DNA from: Dyadobacter fermentans DSM 18053 | GTDB taxonomy: Bacteria > Bacteroidota > Bacteroidia > Cytophagales > Spirosomataceae | Direction: 5' to 3' | Length of the DNA stretch: 64,000 nucleotides | Assembly: GCF_000023125.1 (NCBI RefSeq) | Contig: NC_013037.1 | Location: 6,426,501 to 6,490,500 of the forward strand | Shown: one piece after another, positions 26,153 through 35,072 of the stretch | How positions within the stretch are numbered: the first letter of the stretch is position 1 | How the letters are laid out: each line of letters opens with the position of its first letter | The notes under the pieces: model-generated | What the model was told of the DNA's origin: nothing | The model's database searches: none | Seen by the model: only the letters and a program-made list of their open reading frames with translations | Program-made: the position numbers and the translations under genes

Positions 26153-28126
26153 TTAAAAATAATTGAAAACCAGGTTGATAAAGAAATTCCTTCCCGCTTC
26201 GGGAAAACCTTCGATCAAAGTATAATTCTTATCCAGAATATTGTTGATACCGGCTTCGGTAGAAATGAATTTGTACAATTTTACCGACACCTTGGCATCC
26301 AGGAGCGTGTATGCTCCTGCTTTTGTGCCATAACTCGTGCTGTAACGACTGCTATTGTTTTCCAGGCTCGCGAGCAGATTAGCTACTTTCAGGAACGAAA
26401 AGTCGGCGTAGGCGAAAACCTTGTGCTCCGGCACGTTCGTGAATGGGATCGACGGGTTGGTTTTGTTTTTCCGTTTGATAAAAGAATAGTTCGAGCCGAG
26501 TTTCAGGCCGGTGGTGATCTGATATTCAAAACCAGCTTCCGCGCCGTAGAAACGCGCTTTTCCGGCGTTTTGTAGCTGAAAGCGGTTCGGTTGTACATTG
26601 TCCACCTGCTGGATAATGTCGTCGATATTGCTTTGGAAAATGCTGGCCTGTAATGCAAGTTTATCCGCTATTTTGCCCGAATAGCTCAGGTCGAAGTTCA
26701 GGGCTACTTCGGCGTGCAGGTCGGGATTGGGGATGGCCTGGCCCATGCGGTAGGAGTAGCGGTCCTTGATCGTAGCAAACCGGGTCTTACGGGCAACGCT
26801 CCCGCGCAGCGAGTGGCTGGCGGTAATGTCCCAGAAAAGGCCGATTTGTGCATTGACGGCATTGTTTTTACTATCGGAAAAGTCGCTCAGCTCCTTGGTG
26901 GTGGCATTGTATTCCTGCGCCTGGCTTGCATTCCGGGCATTGAAACTGACGCCCGGCACCACAGCGAGCGACGGGATGATCTGGTAGGTGTTTTCGATGC
27001 CGATGGAGATCGTGTTGTCGATGTAGGATTGGACGGGTTCGCCTTTGTCGTTTTCCCGGTGGATGTCGCGCTTGTACTGAACATTGAATTTGAACACATT
27101 GTTTTCCCACGCCCGCGACTCGAATTCTGCATTTCCGCCCAATGTGTAATCATCATAAAAGCTCTGAAACGCGTATCCCTTCGTTTGCGCGGTGTAGGTC
27201 GTATCGTCGAAGCTGAACAGCGAATTCACGAAGGTGTCGTAGTACAGCCGCGTTTTGACTTTGCTTTTCGCGCCCACCGCCGTATTTGAGATAAAATAAA
27301 GACTCTGCTTGTTCCATTTCGGCCATTTCCAGAAGCGCGTGGTGATTTTGGAGTCGTCGCCCACGTACGGCGGCGTACCTTTTTCGCCGTGCTGGTTGAT
27401 GTAGCCGATCACATATTCGTCCGTTGCATTGGGCGTGAACCCGGCTTTGACACTGAATTTCAGATCGTCGCGGTAGGCATTTTCCCGGTCGTCGGTTTGC
27501 TGGAATTTGCGGGGTTTGAAATCGGCCGAAAGCGGGTAAGTATCCTGTTTTAATTGCGAAGCGCCGACCTGGTAGAAGAATTTGCCTAAACGCGAGCCGG
27601 CGTTCACATTCCAGCGGTAGCCGCCTCCACTGAAAACACCGGCGCGACCATTGATCTCGAACTTATTTACCGGCTTTCGCGACACGAGGTTGATCGCGCC
27701 GCCCATTGTGTTGGCGCCGTACAATATCGAAGCAAAGCCTTTGGAAACATTCACTTCGGCCAGGTCGAAGGTCGTGAAGCGGCCCTTGTCCACATAGCCG
27801 TCGTACGGCACGTACACGGGCACGCCGTCGATGTAAACCGGCACCTGGCGCAGGTCGAACCCGCGTACATACACCACCGACTCGTTGCGTGGGCCGACGT
27901 TCGCCATCGTCACGCCGGGTAGAATGTTCAGTGCATTGGAAAGATCGTTGCGGCTGAATTGTTCGATCGTGCGGTAGGTGAGGCGCGACGAAAGGCTGTC
28001 GCGATGGCTGATTCCGGAGACCCGCACTTCGCCAAGCTGGAAAGTTCGGTCGGTCAAAGACGACGGCTCCTGGGCCAGGGTGGGAAATACAAGCAGGGAG
28101 AGCAGCGGAAGGAGAAGTTTTCTCAT
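26153..28126 (-). CDS. TonB-dependent outer-membrane receptor, candidate molybdate/tungstate or metal-complex transporter
   Basis: A 657-residue receptor. The signal peptide ends at TLAQ; the plug begins LGEVRVSGI and includes ALNILPGVTMANVGPRNESVVYVRGFDLRQVPVYIDGVPVY and YGANTMGGAINLVSRKP; the barrel ends in NFFINLVFNYF with a terminal aromatic residue. Substrate is not shown by sequence alone. The context is informative: a ModE-box-like operator lies 8 to 31 bp before its start, a ModE-like gene lies directly upstream, and a MauG-type peroxidase and sulfite-oxidase-fold protein follow in the same operon. I infer uptake of an oxyanion or metal complex under ModE control. Confidence 0.9.
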   Translation of the reverse strand: MRKLLLPLLSLLVFPTLAQEPSSLTDRTFQLGEVRVSGISHRDSLSSRLTYRTIEQFSRNDLSNALNILPGVTMANVGPRNESVVYVRGFDLRQVPVYIDGVPVYVPYDGYVDKGRFTTFDLAEVNVSKGFASILYGANTMGGAINLVSRKPVNKFEINGRAGVFSGGGYRWNVNAGSRLGKFFYQVGASQLKQDTYPLSADFKPRKFQQTDDRENAYRDDLKFSVKAGFTPNATDEYVIGYINQHGEKGTPPYVGDDSKITTRFWKWPKWNKQSLYFISNTAVGAKSKVKTRLYYDTFVNSLFSFDDTTYTAQTKGYAFQSFYDDYTLGGNAEFESRAWENNVFKFNVQYKRDIHRENDKGEPVQSYIDNTISIGIENTYQIIPSLAVVPGVSFNARNASQAQEYNATTKELSDFSDSKNNAVNAQIGLFWDITASHSLRGSVARKTRFATIKDRYSYRMGQAIPNPDLHAEVALNFDLSYSGKIADKLALQASIFQSNIDDIIQQVDNVQPNRFQLQNAGKARFYGAEAGFEYQITTGLKLGSNYSFIKRKNKTNPSIPFTNVPEHKVFAYADFSFLKVANLLASLENNSSRYSTSYGTKAGAYTLLDAKVSVKLYKFISTEAGINNILDKNYTLIEGFPEAGRNFFINLVFNYF

Positions 28127-28133
28127 TAGAAAG

Positions 28134-28157
28134 CGATATGTACGTGTGGATATATCG
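28134..28157. promoter_or_regulatory. ModE-box-like operator upstream of the TonB receptor
   Basis: Two half-sites, CGATATGTA (28134-28142) and GATATATCG (28149-28157), are separated by six bases. This is the geometry of the ModE consensus as I recall it (CGnTATATA, N6, TATATAnCG) with one mismatch per half. The flanking bases extend the symmetry to GCGATAT / ATATCGC. It sits in the 81-bp gap between the ModE-like gene and the receptor start, so binding would block transcription of the receptor-peroxidase operon. Confidence 0.6.
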
Positions 28158-28207
28158 CAAATATAATGAGTCCCTCGTAATCTTGGGGAAAAATTTGATG
28201 GGGTTTG

Positions 28208-28552
28208 TCAGATCAATGACAAAAGATCCGGTTCTTCGGCCAATGCGGCGAGCAGTTTATCGTTCAGGCGCTTGTAGGCTTGCATGACGTTCTTCGCTGT
28301 TTCCGTGAGCACCGTACCGCCGCCCCTGGTACCGCCTTTCTGCGTGATTACATAGGGCCCTTTACCGAGGGTGTTCAGCGCGTCCACCATCGCCCAGGCT
28401 TTTTTGTACGACAGTCCCATCTCCTTGGCGGCCTGCGCGATGGAACCGGTTTCGGCTATGCGTTCGAGCAGTTCGTAACGTCCCGGTCCAAAGAATTTGA
28501 CCTCGTCCACAAACACCCAATGCCTGACCCGGATCTCGACTTTTCTTTCCAT
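28208..28552 (-). CDS. ModE-like winged-helix regulator (DNA-binding domain only)
   Basis: 114 residues matching the N-terminal domain of ModE: RYELLERIAETGSIAQAAKEMGLSYKKAWAMVDALNTLG (HTH with the ModE SYKKAW segment), then VITQKGGTRGGGTVLTETAKNVMQAYKRL. E. coli ModE continues with two TOBE/MOP domains that bind molybdate; here the protein stops after the DNA-binding part. Such short forms are common outside Proteobacteria, and how they sense metal is unclear. It is upstream of, and in the same direction as, the TonB receptor operon. Confidence 0.88.
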   Translation of the reverse strand: MERKVEIRVRHWVFVDEVKFFGPGRYELLERIAETGSIAQAAKEMGLSYKKAWAMVDALNTLGKGPYVITQKGGTRGGGTVLTETAKNVMQAYKRLNDKLLAALAEEPDLLSLI

Positions 28553-28758
28553 GCGGCAACTATTAAAGTGATTTGAGTTCTTTATTCAATGCCGCAAACT
28601 ATCATTAAATCATCAGATTTGCGCCTCAAAAGACTTCTTTAATTATTGACTGCCAGGGCTGGGTGGATGCTTTCCCGGGGTTTAATTTTGATGCCACGAA
28701 GGCACGAATACGCACGAATGCCTTCGTGTATATTCGTGCCTTCGTGGCATTAAAAAAG
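28553..28758. repeat. 28-bp-arm inverted repeat element (arms 28691-28718 and 28723-28750)
   Basis: The gap holds one striking element: arms of 28 bases beginning ATGCCACGAAGGCACGAATA at 28691, with the reverse complement ending at 28750, loop TGCC, and only two mismatched positions (CG against TA at 28711-28712). The arms also contain internal CACGAA direct repeats. It lies between the start of the ModE-like operon and the 3' end of the siderophore operon, where it may block read-through. The remaining bases, 28553-28690, show no other feature. Confidence 0.85.
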
Positions 28759-28932
28759 CTAAGCCCAGCCTTTCCTCAAAAACCAAAACCCAACCACCAC
28801 CGGAAACCCGAGCGTGAGCCAGGAAATTGCGTCCCAGATGTCGTCGCCGGTGAGGGCGGAAATGAGTCCTATGCCGGAGAGGATGCCGATGACAATGGGC
28901 ATGCCCCACACTTTCCAAAAGTTACTTTTCAT
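28759..28932 (-). CDS. Small two-helix membrane protein, unknown function
   Basis: 57 residues consisting almost wholly of two hydrophobic segments (WGMPIVIGILSGIGLISALTG and ISWLTLGFPVVVGFWFL). It follows the PepSY gene by 31 bp and ends the siderophore-type operon. Short membrane proteins of this kind often sit at the end of PepSY-containing iron operons in Bacteroidota. A start at 28971 is also possible but would overlap the previous gene. Confidence 0.65.
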   Translation of the reverse strand: MKSNFWKVWGMPIVIGILSGIGLISALTGDDIWDAISWLTLGFPVVVGFWFLRKGWA

Positions 28933-28963
28933 TGTCTGAATGTTTTTTGAATGATCGTTCCGG

Positions 28964-30139
28964 TCAGGCATTTTCTTTCTGGGCGATGACGGTCAGGATC
29001 TCCGTGTCGTTCTTGCTCAGTCGGTTGATATGTGCCTTGGTGGCTTTGTTTCGGGCAAACCATAAGTAAAGCCCGCTGCCGAGGATCACGATCGTCGCGA
29101 TGTCGAATAGCGCCCAGATGATTTTCAGCGGAAGCCCGCCGTAGTCGCCGAAATGCAATGGCTGCGAAACGAAGAGCGTGTTGACATACCACGGCATATC
29201 GCGCATATCCGTGAGCGTGCCGTTTTTGGCGTCGATCAGCGCCGGCTTGATAATGCGCTTCGTGAGTGGTGTGTTGCCTTTCATAAACACGCCGTAATGG
29301 TGTTTGCTGGTGAATGGCGTGCCCGGGTAGGCGATGATCGAAGGCTCCATTTCGGGCGCTTTGTTACGGGCGGTGGCCATGGCCTGGTCGAGCGAGCTGA
29401 GCTTGCCGGAGAGCGGCCCGGCATTTTTGTAGGGCGCCGTCATTTCCGAAAGCTGCCCCATTTGCCAAAGCCCCAGCACGATTTCCGACGCCGTGTTGAT
29501 CACGCCGGTTAGCCCTACCACCGTTCCCCAAACGATCGTCACCACGCCCAGCAGGTTATGCAGGTCGAGCCATTTCAGGCGTGTGGACCGTTGCGAGCGG
29601 ATCATGCCAAAGTCGAAACGCTTCATAATCGGCCCGTAAAGCATAATGCCTGATACGATGGCCGCCACAAACAGCAATCCCATGAGCCCCAGAAACAGCT
29701 TGCCGCCGATGCCCATGAACATATCCACGTGCAATTGGAGCATGATGTACATGAAGCCTTCCTGGTAATTAGGCTCGTCGAGCAGTTCCGCCGTATGGTC
29801 GTCCACAATCACCGTCGTGAAGTTATCCGGCGGAGCGTCAATCGAGTCCGAAAGGCTGAATGCGGTGGTATTCGGCTCGTGTTCGTCCCAATAAATGTAC
29901 CGGATCACCTTTTGCGGATATTTGGCCTGTGCGGTTTCCGCCCGCTTGTCGAGCCCGGCCAGCGGCGTGCCGGCCGGCACCTGTTTGGCCAGATGCGGCT
30001 TGCCTTCGAGTTCTTCGATTTCTTCATGGAAGATCAGCGGCAGGCCGGTGATGCAAAGCATCAGCAGGAAGGCCGTGCAGATCAGGCTCGTCCATTTGTG
30101 GATCAGGAACCAGGTTTTGATTTGCTTGACAGAGCTCAT
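28964..30139 (-). CDS. PepSY-TM inner-membrane protein (XusC-like, putative siderophore reductase)
   Basis: 391 residues. PepSY-associated membrane family: TWFLIHKWTSLICTAFLLMLCITGLPLIFHEEI at the N-terminus, about four membrane helices, histidines suited to haem (HKW, FHEE, HVDMF, DLHNLLG) and a C-terminal helix (ATIVILGSGLYLWF). Relatives are thought to reduce ferric siderophores at the inner membrane. In Bacteroides thetaiotaomicron the equivalent of this gene is XusC, encoded with XusA and XusB in the same order as here. It is 22 bp after the DUF4374 gene. Confidence 0.88.
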   Translation of the reverse strand: MSSVKQIKTWFLIHKWTSLICTAFLLMLCITGLPLIFHEEIEELEGKPHLAKQVPAGTPLAGLDKRAETAQAKYPQKVIRYIYWDEHEPNTTAFSLSDSIDAPPDNFTTVIVDDHTAELLDEPNYQEGFMYIMLQLHVDMFMGIGGKLFLGLMGLLFVAAIVSGIMLYGPIMKRFDFGMIRSQRSTRLKWLDLHNLLGVVTIVWGTVVGLTGVINTASEIVLGLWQMGQLSEMTAPYKNAGPLSGKLSSLDQAMATARNKAPEMEPSIIAYPGTPFTSKHHYGVFMKGNTPLTKRIIKPALIDAKNGTLTDMRDMPWYVNTLFVSQPLHFGDYGGLPLKIIWALFDIATIVILGSGLYLWFARNKATKAHINRLSKNDTEILTVIAQKENA

Positions 30140-30161
30140 GGGAATGGTTGTTTAAAAAAGA

Positions 30162-31370
30162 TTAGTTAGGAAGCTTTACGAAGCCCTGGATCGCGCCGTC
30201 CAGCGCTACTTTGAACACCTGCGTCGCTTTGTTGCCATCCACTATATAATAGCTTTCCAGTTTGTCGGTAGAATTTTTGACCCACAAGTAAACTTTGCCG
30301 TCGATTTCTGTGATGGCCTGTTCGTTGGCAAATGCAAATTCATGCTGGGGCATTCCTTCGATCTTCGTAATCTGCTTGGTAGTGAGGTCGTAGGTGTAGT
30401 AATCAAAAATAGGGGCATTCTGAAGGTTTGAAAAGTCGGTCTTCAAGGGAACTGACGGCGATTCAAAATAGAGTTTACCGCCTTTCACGAGCGCGGTTAC
30501 GATCGAGTTGACCGGCTGTAAGTCGTTGGTCGAAAAGGTCCAGGTTTTGTCGAAGTCCGTCTCGCCTTTTTTGATGCGGATGATCGATGTTTTGGCCAGG
30601 CCGACGTTTAATCCGGTGCTATACAGGTAGAGGGCACCGTCGTCACCGATGGTCCACATTTTGTTGCCCGACGATCCCCAGCCGATGCCTCTGATACCGT
30701 CGTATTTGATCGTTTTTTCGTACTTGTCTGTGGCCAGGTCCACCACCGCAAATTCCACAGCGTTGAACACGTCGCCGCCGAATCCTGCCAACGCCGTTGT
30801 ACTGTAAGTAATGCCAACATACAGTTTCCCCTCCTTCGCGGCGATGGTATGCTTTCCTACCGCCTGATATTCAACACCCTGCTTCTGAACGACCGACAGA
30901 TCCACTTCGCCGGTACGCAGCATGGTGGAAGGGTTGAACTTCTGAAGTTTTAAAAGGCCGCGGGTTTCGTCGAGGTAATAGCCGGTCGTTTCATTAACCA
31001 CCAGGTATTGCGTTGATCCGGCAATGAAACCTTCGTCTTTCAAACTGCCGTCCGCATTGAGCGAATATTTTTGAAGTCCTGTCTCGCCGGCTGCATTGGT
31101 GCGGTTGAAAAACCACTTGCCAAATGTCCGGAAACCAAATGCCTGCTTCACCTGAAGGGATTTGGGATTGGTAGCCTGGATCGTCCCCGATGGAAGGCCA
31201 TCCAGCGCCGTGAAATAGCCCGCTCCGAAGCGTTCGATCGACGTCATCAGTACGTATTTGTCTTTCGTTTCGGGAGTGGGCGTGGTGCCGTCGTTATCGT
31301 CCGACGAGCAGCCGAGGAATGCCGTAAATGCAAGGCCGAAAAGGAGTGATCTGAACAAAGATGTTTTCAT
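30162..31370 (-). CDS. DUF4374 surface lipoprotein (XusB-like siderophore-binding propeller)
   Basis: 402 residues with a lipoprotein signal (LFGLAFTAFLGC, Cys21) followed by SSDDNDG, an acidic tail that matches the Bacteroidota surface-export signal. The rest is repetitive beta structure typical of DUF4374 (YVLMTSIERFGAGYFTALDGLPSG ... FGFRTFGKWFFNRTN). In B. thetaiotaomicron XusB, a protein of this family, captures ferric enterobactin at the cell surface for import by XusA. The gene sits 24 bp after the receptor gene and 22 bp before the PepSY gene. Confidence 0.88.
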   Translation of the reverse strand: MKTSLFRSLLFGLAFTAFLGCSSDDNDGTTPTPETKDKYVLMTSIERFGAGYFTALDGLPSGTIQATNPKSLQVKQAFGFRTFGKWFFNRTNAAGETGLQKYSLNADGSLKDEGFIAGSTQYLVVNETTGYYLDETRGLLKLQKFNPSTMLRTGEVDLSVVQKQGVEYQAVGKHTIAAKEGKLYVGITYSTTALAGFGGDVFNAVEFAVVDLATDKYEKTIKYDGIRGIGWGSSGNKMWTIGDDGALYLYSTGLNVGLAKTSIIRIKKGETDFDKTWTFSTNDLQPVNSIVTALVKGGKLYFESPSVPLKTDFSNLQNAPIFDYYTYDLTTKQITKIEGMPQHEFAFANEQAITEIDGKVYLWVKNSTDKLESYYIVDGNKATQVFKVALDGAIQGFVKLPN

Positions 31371-31394
31371 GATTTTGGTTGTAAAATGGATAAT

Positions 31395-33782
31395 TTATTT
31401 GAGGGTATAGTTGACTTTCAAATGGAGACTGCGGCCGGCATTCTGAATCCGGAAATTGTCGTAAACGTTGGTATTGAAGATGTTTTTAGCCTGAAAACCA
31501 ACGGAAAAGCGATCGTTCACCGGGTGGTAGGTAAAGCCCAAAGAGTGCAATGCCTGGCTCGGGATAATGTTGGGCGCCTCGAATTTGGCCTTTCCCCAAA
31601 GCCCGAGGAAACCGTCCGGTTCGAGGGATTTCGGGATGTAGTCGAGGTAGTATTCGCGGACAAACGTGAAATAGTAATACAGCTGCAAACGTCCCTTTCC
31701 CGGCATGCGGGTGATATTGGCATTCAGGCCAAGGTTGGCGAAGAAATAGGGCGTATTGCGTAGCCTGGCATCCTCCGTCAGGCGGTTGCCGGTGTCGAAC
31801 ACGCGGAAATCCTGGTAGGTGAAATTGCCGTTTGCGCGCAGCCAGCGGGTAAGGTTCACGTTCAGGTCGGTTTCCAGCCCGAGGCCTTTCACATTGCTTA
31901 CGTTCTGGTTTTGGGTGAACAGGAAATCGATCGGCATTTTGAGGATCAGGTCGCGGGTAATGCGATAAAATGCATTGATTTCCAGGTTGTAAGCATTGCG
32001 TTTCTCGGTACGGAAGCCGGCATTGATATTCACGCTCTTTTCCGGTTTGAGTAAAAAGTTGGAGCGGTGGAAATTACCGTCGCCGAACATTTCGTCCTGC
32101 TCGGGCAGGCGCGTGGCCACCTCGGCCGAAACCCTGAAAAACGTAGAAGGCGTAACGGCCAGTTTCAAAGCCTCCGCAATGCCGAAACTGCCGTCGGAAG
32201 TGTACCGGTGCTCGCCCAATGCGGAGCCGTAGACGTCCACATTAATGGTAGACGTGTTGTAATAATAGTATTTGGCAATCAGGTGATTGGTCAGTTTTTC
32301 ATCCCAAAATACGGATTGCAGGCCGGCAGCGCCTACCAGTTTGTAATACTTTGCCGGAAGCGAAAGAATATCCTGCCCCGTCTGCGGAAGTTTCAGGCCC
32401 CTCGGGTCGTTCCCGTCGCGGCCAATGTTGGTCGATACCACGTTGATTTCCGCCTTGTGCACGTCATTGAACCGGTATCCGACGTGTGTGCGGCTCGTGA
32501 AGTAGAAAAAAGTAATGTCCGAGAGGCTGCCGGTGGCTGTAATCTCGCCCTGGCGGGACGGGCTCGGGATGAATTTGCCAAACCAATCGTAGGTTCCGCG
32601 AGCGGTGTCCACCTGCTGGGTATGGATATTACTCACGGTGAGGAACTGGTCCAGGCTCAGTCGGTTGAATGCCTTGCGGTAGCGCAGGGTAGGGATCACC
32701 GAGTATTGCCTGCTCAACGCCGCCCCGAACGGCTGCGACATCGAGGAGCCATACTGGTTTTGCCGGTTAATGCGGAACCACGTCACGCCCACGCGCAGCT
32801 CATCGGCCCAGCGCTTGCCTGTCAGCCCGCCGTATGCTTCGGCATAGTAATTGGTGAATTGGTTATGGAAAAGCCGTACGGTGGCGTCGCGGCGGGCGGC
32901 GGTTTCGTGGTCGGTGACGGTTACGTCCACTTTGTAATTATTGTCGGAACGGTTCACGAATGCGTCGCCGCCGATGAAAAAATGGCGTGTGGTATCCGTG
33001 TAGAGCCCATTCAGCGACGCACGGTGGGTGTTGAACGAAGCGATTTCGTACGACGCCTCGGCATAGCGGTACAGCGATTTCTTGGTTACCAGGTTCACCG
33101 CCCCGCCCAGCGCATCCGCGCCCAGGTTGGTGGGCAGCACGCCCTTGTACACCTCTACGCGTTCGAGCATATTTACAGGCACGAGCCCGATGTTGTAGCC
33201 TGCACCGAGGTAATCCATCGGAATACCATCTTTGAAATTCTTGATCGCGCGGTCCTGGAAACCATTCATCATCAGGCCCGCATTGGACCCGAGGCCGCCC
33301 GTCTGGCGAATCCGGATGCCCGCCGAGCGGTTCATCAGTTCTACGAGCGTGGAGGGCTGCTCCTGCACCGCCCGGGTGTTGATCACCTCCGCTTTGATGG
33401 GCTGCAACCGCGCTTCCTGGGTTTCGGTGCGGCCGGTAACCTGCACTTCCGAGAGCTGTTTGGGGTCGTCTTTCAATGTTAAAACCAATGGTTGCGACAA
33501 ATCCCCAAACGCCACCGTGCGGCTCACCTCCACAAAACCAATGTGCCGCGCACTCACCGCATAGCTGCTGCGGCGCGGGACACTGAGTGTGAATTCTCCT
33601 TTTTCGTTGGTAATTTCATGAAGATCCAGTTTCGAGATCGAGACAGAGGCGCCTGCCAGCGGCTCGCCCCGCTGATCTTTTACCAACCCCTGTATTTTAT
33701 AACTATCTTGTGCAGAAGATGTTATAGGGGAAATGCAAGCCAGTGTAATAAAAAATCGTAACAGGAGGAGGAAAGGTCTCAA
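31395..33782 (-). CDS. TonB-dependent siderophore-type receptor (XusA-like)
   Basis: 795 residues. A signal peptide (FFITLACISPITSSAQ) precedes a carboxypeptidase-regulatory domain (IQGLVKDQRGEPLAGASVSISKLDL), a plug (SEVQVTGRTETQEARLQPI ... LMNRSAGIRIRQTGGLGS ... LPTNLGADALGGAVNLVTKKS) and a beta-barrel ending SLHLKVNYTLK. First gene of a minus-strand operon with DUF4374 and PepSY-TM genes, the XusABC arrangement for xenosiderophore use. A divergent AraC regulator starts 118 bp away, so the shared gap (33783-33899) probably holds iron- or siderophore-dependent promoters. Confidence 0.93.
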   Translation of the reverse strand: MRPFLLLLRFFITLACISPITSSAQDSYKIQGLVKDQRGEPLAGASVSISKLDLHEITNEKGEFTLSVPRRSSYAVSARHIGFVEVSRTVAFGDLSQPLVLTLKDDPKQLSEVQVTGRTETQEARLQPIKAEVINTRAVQEQPSTLVELMNRSAGIRIRQTGGLGSNAGLMMNGFQDRAIKNFKDGIPMDYLGAGYNIGLVPVNMLERVEVYKGVLPTNLGADALGGAVNLVTKKSLYRYAEASYEIASFNTHRASLNGLYTDTTRHFFIGGDAFVNRSDNNYKVDVTVTDHETAARRDATVRLFHNQFTNYYAEAYGGLTGKRWADELRVGVTWFRINRQNQYGSSMSQPFGAALSRQYSVIPTLRYRKAFNRLSLDQFLTVSNIHTQQVDTARGTYDWFGKFIPSPSRQGEITATGSLSDITFFYFTSRTHVGYRFNDVHKAEINVVSTNIGRDGNDPRGLKLPQTGQDILSLPAKYYKLVGAAGLQSVFWDEKLTNHLIAKYYYYNTSTINVDVYGSALGEHRYTSDGSFGIAEALKLAVTPSTFFRVSAEVATRLPEQDEMFGDGNFHRSNFLLKPEKSVNINAGFRTEKRNAYNLEINAFYRITRDLILKMPIDFLFTQNQNVSNVKGLGLETDLNVNLTRWLRANGNFTYQDFRVFDTGNRLTEDARLRNTPYFFANLGLNANITRMPGKGRLQLYYYFTFVREYYLDYIPKSLEPDGFLGLWGKAKFEAPNIIPSQALHSLGFTYHPVNDRFSVGFQAKNIFNTNVYDNFRIQNAGRSLHLKVNYTLK

Positions 33783-33899
33783 TGGTCTGTTAATTTTACT
33801 TAATTAAGACTGTTTAAAAATAACGGCAAATGTACCGATCTGCCCCCGGGTGCGGTTAACGTCAAAAGCAGTATTAATGCCGCCAAAAACAGGACTTTG

Positions 33900-34898
33900 A
33901 TGAAAATCGTATTCACTTCGGAAGAATTTGCGGAACTCAACTTCGAGCGGGGATATTCGGAGGGCTTCGGCGTGGCCGACCGGTCGGGTATTTGGGAGGA
34001 AAAGAGTGAGTACAGCCACCTGGGCATGTATTCCCGCATTCACCGGATCTTTTGTCCGGGGATCATCATTTCCATGGCGGAGGGAATGCTGGACCGCGAC
34101 CTGGTGCAAATCCTCGAAAGCGATTTTCCTTACCTGCAAATGCATTTCGAGCTTTCCACCACCGGATGCCTGTACATTCCGCAAGCCGAGGCCGAAATCG
34201 AAACGGTGATTTACGGCGGCACGCATTCGCTGCTCTTTTACCCGGCGCTGAAAGGCCGCCTGCATTATCTCAAAAAACCGATGTCGCAGAGCGTCGAAAT
34301 AGAATTGTCGCTCGATTTCCTGCGCCGGCTGTTTCATAACGACCTGGAGGTGCTGGGCGAGTTTGGGAAGAACATCGAGCAAAACCAGCCGGCGATCATG
34401 GGAAGCCGCAGCTTTCCGATCACCCAGGCGATGAAAAGGCTGCTGGCGGAAATACGGGACTGCCCCTACACCGGCGCATTGAAAAAGGCTTTTATCGAAG
34501 CAAAAGTGATTGAACTGCTCACGATGCAGATCGGTCAGATCAACGCCGCGGAGCCTGGACGGAAAAGCCTCAAACGGTCGGATATCGACAAGCTCCACGA
34601 GGTGAAAAACCTGCTTTTGCGCAACATCGAAAACCCGTTTTCAATCGAAGAACTTGCCCGTGTGGCGGGGCTGAACCGGACCAAATTGCAGGAAGGGTTC
34701 AAGGAGCTTTTCGGGACAACCGTTTTCGGCTACATTGCCGATACCCGGCTCGAAGAAGCCCGGAGGCACATTCTCGACCCGGGTTCGGCGCTTTCAATCG
34801 GTGAAATTGCAGCGCTTTCCGGCTATAAAAACCCGCAGCATTTCACGGCTGCATTCAAGAAAAAATTCGGTTATCTCCCCCGCGACGCCCGCCGCTAA
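33900..34898 (+). CDS. AraC-family transcriptional regulator (PchR-like)
   Basis: 332 residues with the two-helix AraC DNA-binding domain at the C-terminus: NPFSIEELARVAGLNRTKLQEGFKELFGTTVFGYIADTRLEEARRHI ... SIGEIAALSGYKNPQHFTAAFKKKFGYLP. The N-terminal half (ISMAEGMLDRDLVQIL ... FELSTTG) resembles PchR-type regulators, which sense ferric siderophore in the cytoplasm. It is divergent from the XusABC-like operon and probably activates it. The ATG at 33900 is preferred over the TTG at 33897. Confidence 0.9.
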   Translation: MKIVFTSEEFAELNFERGYSEGFGVADRSGIWEEKSEYSHLGMYSRIHRIFCPGIIISMAEGMLDRDLVQILESDFPYLQMHFELSTTGCLYIPQAEAEIETVIYGGTHSLLFYPALKGRLHYLKKPMSQSVEIELSLDFLRRLFHNDLEVLGEFGKNIEQNQPAIMGSRSFPITQAMKRLLAEIRDCPYTGALKKAFIEAKVIELLTMQIGQINAAEPGRKSLKRSDIDKLHEVKNLLLRNIENPFSIEELARVAGLNRTKLQEGFKELFGTTVFGYIADTRLEEARRHILDPGSALSIGEIAALSGYKNPQHFTAAFKKKFGYLPRDARR

Positions 34899-35072
34899 CC
34901 CTTCTTTCCGCAACACCAAAAAATAGTGTTCGAAATATTTGTTATTTCAATGTTAGAATTAATTTTACGACTGCATCTCATAAAGTTTGACAAGTGGCTG
35001 TCGGTTATGTGCTTTCAGCCGGGGATGCCTGATTTTGAAGAATAATAAGCCGATAAACGAACAGTAATGTAG

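Noticed and set aside
32067..33482. 471-codon plus-strand frame
   Set aside because: It lies entirely opposite the XusA-like receptor, whose plug and barrel motifs are unmistakable.
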